Shown here: one piece after another, positions 59,006-64,000 of the stretch
Layout: the number at the start of each line of letters is the position of its first letter
Position numbering within the stretch: position 1 is the stretch's first letter
DNA from: Calothrix parasitica NIES-267
Lineage (GTDB): Bacteria; Cyanobacteriota; Cyanobacteriia; Cyanobacteriales; Nostocaceae
Direction of reading: 5' to 3'
Length of the DNA stretch: 64,000 bases
Assembly: GCF_002368095.1 (NCBI RefSeq)
Contig: NZ_AP018227.1
Coordinates: 6,836,123-6,900,122 of the forward strand
The notes under the pieces: model-generated
The model's input: the letters and a program-made list of their open reading frames with translations, nothing else
What the model was told of the DNA's origin: nothing
The model's database searches: none
Position numbers and translations under genes: made by a program

Positions 59006-59173
59006 TTACTTATCAGCATAAGTAAGATTCTCAATCATATACTTAGACCATCCCTCAGCTTGCTTTTGAGTAGGTAGCTGATTGCTAACAATGATTTTCC
59101 GATTAGAATCTAGTACGGAAACAAACCATTCTCTGTATTTGGGCAAATAGTTTAACTGTATAATAAAGCCCAT
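59006..59173 (-). CDS. small hypothetical protein
   Basis: About 55 residues from ATG 59173 (MGFIIQLNYLPKYREWFVSV); starts at 59191 or 59218 are possible. It has a compact pattern with repeated aromatics (QAEGWSKYMIENLTYADK) and looks real, but no family is recognised. Confidence 0.45.
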   Translation of the reverse strand: MGFIIQLNYLPKYREWFVSVLDSNRKIIVSNQLPTQKQAEGWSKYMIENLTYADK

Positions 59174-59276
59174 GTAGTTGATACGGAGCATAATTTTCCA
59201 AGCATCAAATGCGAACATTACTTTTATGTCACATTTTTATCACTTTTGGGAAAATATATTTTTATTCGATGTCAAT

Positions 59277-60188
59277 CTATAATAATCCCAACCTTTTTAG
59301 ACAGCGACGAGTAATTTGAATTCGAGCGGGAGCAAGTTTTGCATCTGTCATTTCAATATTAGTAGCGAAATAATATACCTGATTATTTTGCTCTAAATAT
59401 CCAACAAACCAACCGGTTTTATTTACCCAACCAGTTTTTCCTCGTAAGATATAGTTTGGTGTTTTCTCGACAATCATTATATCTTTGAGCAAATTCAAAT
59501 TCCTTTTACTAAAAGGTAGTTTTCCACTGCGAACTTTTTGTAAAAATCTAATTTGCTGTCTGGGTGTAATTCTTAAATCTCCCTTCAACCAAAAATTATC
59601 AATATTTTCAGGTTTACCAATTCTTCTATTCCCATAACCAACTTGATTAACAAATTCCTGCATCCGCTCGTTACCGATTTTACGAGCTAAAACTTGATAA
59701 AACCAAACTGTAGAATTTTTAAACGCTTTACGTAAATTTGTATCCTGATTCCAAACATCAAAATCTCGTTTAATCCCATCCCAAGTTAAAACACTAACAT
59801 CGTCTTGAATAACTCCTGTCTCCAAAGCTATTAATGTATTTAAAATCTTAAAAGTAGAAGCAGGTAAAAAAGCTGTAAAATTACGACGAGAATTATGTTC
59901 GTAAACTTTCTTTCTACTAGAATCGTAAATTATAATCGAACCTTCAACATCAAACTCTTGAAAAACATCTTTAAAACTAAGAGTATTTGCTGAAATATGT
60001 AAATTTGACTCTTCTAACTCAAAATTCTCTTTAACCTCTTTCTTCACAACTCTGGGATTTATTTTCAATTGAGACCCTTCCGATTCGACCGAAAAAGTAA
60101 CTACAGAAAAAGAGGTTAATAAAGCAAAACTAATTCCACAAAATCTCTGGGATAATCGAGATAATGAAATCATAAAAGCCAATTCCAC
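59277..60188 (-). CDS. class D (OXA-type) beta-lactamase-like protein
   Basis: 303 residues with an N-terminal hydrophobic stretch (FCGISFALLTSFSVVTFSV), probably a signal peptide. Class D motifs are complete: S-x-x-K in PASTFKILNTLIALETG (about 128-144), S-x-V in NSTVWFYQVLARKIG (about 183-197), Y-G-N in QVGYGNRRIG and K-T-G in LRGKTGWVNKTGWFVGY. A Trp after YGN (IDNFWLKG) is conserved too. It should hydrolyse beta-lactams, or could be a penicillin-interacting regulator. Single gene in the E7 cargo. Confidence 0.9.
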   Translation of the reverse strand: MELAFMISLSRLSQRFCGISFALLTSFSVVTFSVESEGSQLKINPRVVKKEVKENFELEESNLHISANTLSFKDVFQEFDVEGSIIIYDSSRKKVYEHNSRRNFTAFLPASTFKILNTLIALETGVIQDDVSVLTWDGIKRDFDVWNQDTNLRKAFKNSTVWFYQVLARKIGNERMQEFVNQVGYGNRRIGKPENIDNFWLKGDLRITPRQQIRFLQKVRSGKLPFSKRNLNLLKDIMIVEKTPNYILRGKTGWVNKTGWFVGYLEQNNQVYYFATNIEMTDAKLAPARIQITRRCLKRLGLL

Positions 60189-60230
60189 AATTATTTACGG
60201 ATATTTGATAGAATCACAAAATAAAAAAGA

Positions 60231-61010
60231 TTACAAGTTATTTTCAAACAATTCTAAAACATGACTCCAAGCGTCCATAGCAGCTTCTCTATTTATAGCT
60301 GGGTTTTGGGCTAAAAATGGATATTTATCAACAAAAAATCCACCAAAAAATCCATGTCCCGCATCATATCTAAACACCTGATGATTAATATTATGCTGAT
60401 TTAACTCTGCTTCTATTTTCTGATTATCTTCCTGGGAAATCAACGAATCTTGATTACCGAAAAACGTATAAATAGTACCTTGAATTTCAGAAGTACGATT
60501 CACAGTTGGAATTTCTTCACCGTAACTAGGCTGAGTGATTCCACCACCATAAAAAGAAGCTGTTGCTTTAATATCTGGTAAAGTTGCAGCCATATAAGCA
60601 ACATGACCACCAAAACAAAAACCAATACATCCAATAGAATCAGGTTTAATATTAGATAAATTCTTTAAATAAGTAATCGTCGCTTGAATATCGCTAAATA
60701 TTTCCCGATACTTTACCTGTTGATAATATTGCAAACCACTACGGTAAGCTTCTTGACTAAATCCACAATCTTCTTGACTAAACCCAAATTCAAAACCCGG
60801 AGCTAAACGCTGATACAATGCAGGTGCAATTGCAATATATCCTTGTTGGGCTATTAATTCAGTAATATCTCGAATATTGTTATTAACTCCAAAAATTTCT
60901 TGAAAAACTATTACAGCACCTTTTCTACCATTACCTTCTGGTTGAGCTAAATAAGCATCGATTAACAAATCATTATTGGGAATTTTAACCCAGCTTGTAT
61001 TAATTTTCAT
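60231..61010 (-). CDS. dienelactone hydrolase family protein
   Basis: 259 residues from ATG 61010 (MKINTSWVKIPNNDLLIDAY); a longer frame from 61070 is less likely because the conserved fold starts at this Met. The alpha/beta-hydrolase nucleophile elbow is IGCIGFCFGGHVAYM with Cys as nucleophile, as in carboxymethylenebutenolidase. Other catalytic residues are Asp in FFGNQDSLISQED and His in YDAGHGFFGGF. Substrate unknown; it runs on the same strand as the beta-lactamase, 42 bp upstream of it. Confidence 0.87.
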   Translation of the reverse strand: MKINTSWVKIPNNDLLIDAYLAQPEGNGRKGAVIVFQEIFGVNNNIRDITELIAQQGYIAIAPALYQRLAPGFEFGFSQEDCGFSQEAYRSGLQYYQQVKYREIFSDIQATITYLKNLSNIKPDSIGCIGFCFGGHVAYMAATLPDIKATASFYGGGITQPSYGEEIPTVNRTSEIQGTIYTFFGNQDSLISQEDNQKIEAELNQHNINHQVFRYDAGHGFFGGFFVDKYPFLAQNPAINREAAMDAWSHVLELFENNL

Positions 61011-61392
61011 GATTACAAAATTAGATAAAATATTTAATAAAACTGAACTTATACAACAGCTGTTTAACAATTAATCATGAAGACAATTATAGTAGTTTTC
61101 AGTTGGGTGCAATACAGCCTTAACCTCACCCCGTCCTACGGACACCCCTCTCCTTGTTAAGGATACTGCTGGTCATTCAGGGGTGACACCCCTGAATGAC
61201 CAAAAAACAAGGGTTTCAAGAGTGCGATCGCACTCTTGGTGATAACTCAGAATCCCTATTGATTCGTTGGGATAAGGGGTCAGACCCACTATTCGCCAGC
61301 AGTATCCTTGTTAAGGAGAGGGGAAGTATGTACGTAACGATACCGAAATTTGCTATAGACGACCGCAAGATGAAAGAACTGTAAAAATATAA
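61011..61392. other. intergenic region with a MITE-like insertion
   Basis: No supported gene. It consists of the dispersed CTCACCCC...CCCTCTCC repeat split by the 141-bp MITE-like insertion. A plus-strand frame at 61196-61384 runs through the repeat and is not a gene. Confidence 0.55.
61164..61304. mobile_element. MITE-like element (141 bp)
   Basis: Ends TACTGCTGG (61164-61172) and CCAGCAGTA (61296-61304) are perfect 9-bp inverted repeats. Both sides are flanked by identical TCCTTGTTAAGGA (61151-61163 and 61305-61317), a 13-bp duplicated target that is itself palindromic. Inside are a GTCATTCAGGGGTG hairpin and an AGAGTGCGATCGCACTCT hairpin. No gene. Confidence 0.75.
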
Positions 61393-61791
61393 TTACTGTA
61401 GAGCTTTGGATAAAATACCAGCTATATCTGCTCCACCTTTCTGCTGAACGAAATTAAGCACAATAGGAAAGAACTTAGTTACCATATTTCCATCCATTCC
61501 TAACTGTGAGAAACCACCAGCCAAACTCATTAAATTACCTAAAGCAGCACCCTGACCACCACCCATCATACCAGCGGCCATACCACCCAAAGCACCCATC
61601 ATTCCACCACCAGCATCTTGGGAAGGTGCAGAACCTAACAATACATCAGAACCAGGAATAGCCGATGCAACCTTCGCGAATTCTTCACCACCGAGCTTAT
61701 CCTGAGCAAGCTTTAGGATTAAGCCAGCACCACCCTTTGCTTGGTCTTCCCCTACACCGAGATTGCTAACAAGTTGTTGAACGAGTTCCAT
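61393..61791 (-). CDS. DUF2780-type protein
   Basis: 132 residues. The first 50 residues (MELVQQLVSNLGVGEDQAKG, then GAGLILKLAQDKLGGEEFAK) and the last 40 (LSLAGGFSQLGMDGNMVTKF, then FPIVLNFVQQKGG) match the helical DUF2780 family. The middle is a Gly/Met-rich linker (GMMGALGGMAAGMMGGGQGA). Function unknown. Single gene. The family call is from the pattern of conserved ends. Confidence 0.75.
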   Translation of the reverse strand: MELVQQLVSNLGVGEDQAKGGAGLILKLAQDKLGGEEFAKVASAIPGSDVLLGSAPSQDAGGGMMGALGGMAAGMMGGGQGAALGNLMSLAGGFSQLGMDGNMVTKFFPIVLNFVQQKGGADIAGILSKALQ

Positions 61792-62032
61792 AAATCAAAT
61801 CCCTTTTCTAATGTTCCGCTTTACACGAGTTCATTTACCCATCGATTGTCTCTGCCGTCAAGATGGGGTAAATAGTTGGAAATCCCGTATTTCATGCTGC
61901 GTAACGTAATGATTCGATGTTAAAAAAAGGTTAAATAGAATCAACAATAATAAAGTAGGGTGCAGTTGTCACGGAGTGCAACGCATTATATTAATTATCA
62001 AAATGAATTATCAAATTTTATCGCGCACCCCA

Positions 62033-63331
62033 TCAATATCGATAAACCTTTTCCATCTTCAATTTCTCAACCTCTAACCTTAATCTTTCGTTGTCAGTTC
62101 TCAACTCAATATTATCTTCCTTAACCACCTCAATTTCACTCCTTTTATTCAAAGCATTATCAATAGCTAACTTCCGCATATCCAAGGAAAACCAACGCTG
62201 ATAAGTTTGAGTATGCACCTGTACGCTATGACCTAAATTATCAGCAGCAGCTTTAATAGGAATCCCGAGAATATGCGCTCGAATAGCCCAAGCATGACGT
62301 AAATCGTAGGGTTTAAAGTCTAATCCGATTTTACGAAACCACCAGCTAACTCTTTGAGTTAATCCGGTTATCTGTGCATAATTCTTTTTGTCTTTTTTAT
62401 TAACTGCATCTACGAGCATTTGTGAATATTTAGGATTTCTTAAATCAAAATCTGCAATCCACTGTTTATATAAAGGTAATGCTTCTCTTTCCCCGGTTTT
62501 ACAATCTCTATCTACCTTCCAGGTCATGTTTATATTATCTCGATCCAACCACCAGTCAACGTTAGGATTGATAAATAATTCTCGCGGACGCAAACCGTAT
62601 ACTGCAAGCATCCCATATATCCAGCGCCATAGTTGCCAGGTATCTTTGACATCTTGATTTACTTGTTTCCCTCTGGTATCAAGGTAGTCTGCAAATTTGA
62701 TAAATCCTGTAGATATTTCTGCATCTGTCGGTATTTTACGAGAATTATGTTCCGGCATTTTGGAATATTTTGATAAATCAATTTTGATATTAAATGTTTG
62801 ACAAAATGCAGATATGGCTCTGGCTGCGTTATATTTTGCCCATTCTTTATCGATTTTTTCAATTGAATTTATCAGATTTTCAGGGGTTGCTAAATCAAAG
62901 TGGTTTGTACATCGCTTGGTTCGAGAAAAATAATAAGAGAAAGTATGCTCGCTTTTAGTTGTACGTTTATGGGTTTTAAAATATTCTGTTTCAAATTTTT
63001 TCAGTAATTCACCAATAGTTTGAAAATCTTTTTTAGCTGCTTCATTTCCTAAATATTTATCATTCCATACAAAGCTTTTTCGAGCAATTAGTTTACCTAA
63101 CTCCTGGGCTTCCTCTTCAGCAGTTTTCAAACCATCTAAATTCGCAGGAATATTTAAACTAAGATTATATTGTTTTCTTCCCGTTCCTCTTGTATCTTTA
63201 TCTCCTGGTTTAATTGGTAAAGTAGCGCGTAATTGTAAACTACCATTTGATTCTCTAATTGTTACCTTTGTCTTTGCTGCTTTTAATCGCTGGTTTACTT
63301 TGTCTAACTGTAATAAAATATTTTCTTTCAT
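62033..63331 (-). CDS. xisA: XisA, nifD-element site-specific recombinase
   Basis: Tyrosine recombinase of 432 residues that I recognise as an XisA orthologue. Stretches such as SNGSLQLRATLPIKPGDKDT, GTGRKQYNLSLNIPANLDGL, YFKTHKRTTKSEHTF, and PYDLRHAWAIRAHILGIPIK with LGHSVQVHTQTYQRWFSLDM agree with Anabaena XisA as I remember it. Catalytic Arg is in GLRPRE, Arg about 345 in YDLRH, and the nucleophile Tyr is about 377. The HxxR His is Tyr. The C-terminus is a coiled coil. It lies 172 bp from the GGATTACTCCG right site, the arrangement expected for the gene that excises E7. It lacks about 40 N-terminal residues found in the Anabaena protein and in the E1-E5 enzymes. Confidence 0.93.
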   Translation of the reverse strand: MKENILLQLDKVNQRLKAAKTKVTIRESNGSLQLRATLPIKPGDKDTRGTGRKQYNLSLNIPANLDGLKTAEEEAQELGKLIARKSFVWNDKYLGNEAAKKDFQTIGELLKKFETEYFKTHKRTTKSEHTFSYYFSRTKRCTNHFDLATPENLINSIEKIDKEWAKYNAARAISAFCQTFNIKIDLSKYSKMPEHNSRKIPTDAEISTGFIKFADYLDTRGKQVNQDVKDTWQLWRWIYGMLAVYGLRPRELFINPNVDWWLDRDNINMTWKVDRDCKTGEREALPLYKQWIADFDLRNPKYSQMLVDAVNKKDKKNYAQITGLTQRVSWWFRKIGLDFKPYDLRHAWAIRAHILGIPIKAAADNLGHSVQVHTQTYQRWFSLDMRKLAIDNALNKRSEIEVVKEDNIELRTDNERLRLEVEKLKMEKVYRY

Positions 63332-63502
63332 AGATTAGTATTCAACTTGAAACCAATATTTATTAAACCTTAATCCTGAACAAGCATCGTTATATTAAAA
63401 ATAAGCTAAATTCTAAATTAAATATGTCATAAATAAACAATATTTAAGATTAACATTGCTTATTTATGACATTTGATACAAATTTATATCAAAGCATAAA
63501 AA

Positions 63503-63513
63503 GGATTACTCCG
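63503..63513 (+). repeat. E7 right recombination site
   Basis: GGATTACTCCG, second copy, followed by the nifD codons GGT CCT TAT CAC and then by non-nif DNA. Confidence 0.96.
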
Positions 63514-63525
63514 GTCCTTATCACG
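63514..63525 (+). CDS. nifD: NifD, fragment 4 (four-codon micro-piece)
   Basis: GTCCTTATCACG after the E7 site supplies S-G-P-Y-H of the conserved NifD sequence WDYSGPYHGYDGF. The next bases (TTCACAATATC) no longer match NifD (GYDGF expected), so another element starts within or just after this stretch. The nifD piece between E7 and E8 is therefore at most about 12 bp. The exact right edge depends on the unseen E8 repeat. Confidence 0.8.
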
Positions 63526-64000
63526 TTCACAATATCTATGTAAAACTATTAATATATAGTCTCTTCAAGCTTTTGCTTTCATGTCTTATCTAACTATTAA
63601 CTATATTTAAACAATTAAATAATATAAAATTCAGTTAATACTACCAATTTCAAGAGGAAATTAATTAACTACTGTTTTACTAATTAGATGGGTAAAAAAT
63701 CGATACTTTATACCCGATTTTTACAAAAAATAAAGTATAAAGTATCGGCAGCTAATTATTTGTATTAGATTTAGCTGCTAAAATTAATTGAGTATTTTCA
63801 AGCTTTAATTGGGCATTTTCCTGACGTAATTGAATGATTTCATATTTAAGCTTTTCTACTTGATTTGATTCTTGAAATGCTTCAGAGAAAGCTTTAATTC
63901 TGTTTTCAAACCCGAACCATTGCTGATAAACCTTTGTATGCATTTCTACAGAATGACCCAAATTATCAGCCGCTGCTTTAATTGGTATTCCTTGTAAATG
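63515..64000. mobile_element. E8, third large-scale nifD interruption (left end only)
   Basis: NifD sequence stops at about 63525 and is followed by AT-rich DNA and a recombinase gene on the minus strand that runs out of the window. The left repeat should lie within CCTTATCACG; its partner and the last 30 or so nifD codons must be downstream. The spacer 63526-63751 shows no gene. Confidence 0.75.
63752..64000 (-). CDS. XisA/XisC-family tyrosine recombinase of E8 (C-terminal part)
   Basis: The last 82 residues of a recombinase whose start is outside the window. It reads HLQGIPIKAAADNLGHSVEM, HTKVYQQWFGFENRIKAFSE and a coiled coil ELIQ/ENAQLKLENTQLIL type tail ending KSNTNN. The nucleophile Tyr is in KVYQQW and LGH is present. 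The match to the E1, E3, E4 and E5 enzymes is close, so it belongs to the small-element group. It is expected to excise E8 from nifD. Confidence 0.9.
   Translation of the reverse strand, partial: HLQGIPIKAAADNLGHSVEMHTKVYQQWFGFENRIKAFSEAFQESNQVEKLKYEIIQLRQENAQLKLENTQLILAAKSNTNN

Larger units (their letters stand above)
38250..63513. mobile_element. E7, XisA-type nifD element (25253 bp)
   Basis: DNA between two GGATTACTCCG repeats (38250-38260 and 63503-63513). This is the same 11-bp core known for the nifD element of Anabaena PCC 7120, which XisA excises. Excision joins TGG GAT TAC TCC GGT CCT, restoring W-D-Y-S-G-P. An XisA-like gene lies 170 bp from the right end. About 20 cargo genes make it over twice the size of the 11-kb Anabaena element. 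Confidence 0.96.

Noticed and set aside
61196-61384. 62-codon frame over the MITE-like element
   Set aside because: It runs across both inverted repeats and the flanking dispersed repeat and has no ribosome site.

Overview
The window comes from a heterocyst-forming cyanobacterium, probably of the Calothrix/Rivularia or Nostoc type. The evidence is a cyanobacterial nif cluster in the order nifP / nifB-fdxN-nifS-nifU-nifH-nifD, AT-rich DNA, scattered GCGATCGC (HIP1) sites, heptanucleotide STRR repeats, and recombinases of the XisA/XisC family. Genus and strain cannot be fixed from the sequence alone.

The main feature is that nifB, nifH and nifD are broken by a series of excisable DNA elements. 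Each element has its own tyrosine recombinase gene and is bounded by a 7-12 bp direct repeat lying inside nif codons. Seven elements are complete: E1 (1910 bp) and E2 (4004 bp) in nifB, E3 (1812 bp) and E4 (1748 bp) in nifH, and E5 (1723 bp), E6 (14323 bp) and E7 (25253 bp) in nifD. An eighth, E8, begins at about 63526 and runs off the window. Recombination at every repeat pair restores the reading frame: nifB becomes 484 codons plus stop, nifH 297 codons plus stop, and nifD reaches codon 458. The seven excisions would remove 50773 bp and shrink the 57.9 kb nifB-nifD interval to about 7.1 kb. fdxN, nifS and nifU are intact.

Layout. 1-5.6 kb: a DUF2949 gene, a small gene with nifP (minus strand), bioA and a quinone-reductase-like gene, then the long nifB upstream region. 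5.6-13.0 kb: nifB in three pieces; E1 holds only a recombinase, E2 holds a recombinase plus a ParA-type ATPase (with a nuclease-like N-terminus) and a ParB/SAP-like partner. 13.3-16.0 kb: fdxN, nifS, nifU. 16.2-20.7 kb: nifH in three pieces, E3 and E4 holding only recombinases. 20.9-63.5 kb: nifD in at least five pieces. E6 carries a signalling/NTPase set (FHA regulator, kinase-AAA, AAA-HEAT, an unknown protein, NACHT-WD40) resembling bacterial conflict systems. E7 is an XisA-type nifD element with the GGATTACTCCG repeat known from Anabaena PCC 7120, enlarged by about 20 genes including an EF-G gene, a superoxide dismutase, a class D beta-lactamase and a four-gene metabolic cluster.

Upstream of both nifP and nifB lie three copies of an AATACTAGTACC-like motif spaced exactly 22 bp apart, a good candidate for a shared activator site (CnfR/PatB type). 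In vegetative cells the nif genes are unreadable because each fragment hits a stop just inside an element. In a developing heterocyst at least eight independent excisions would be needed to make NifB, NifH and NifD.
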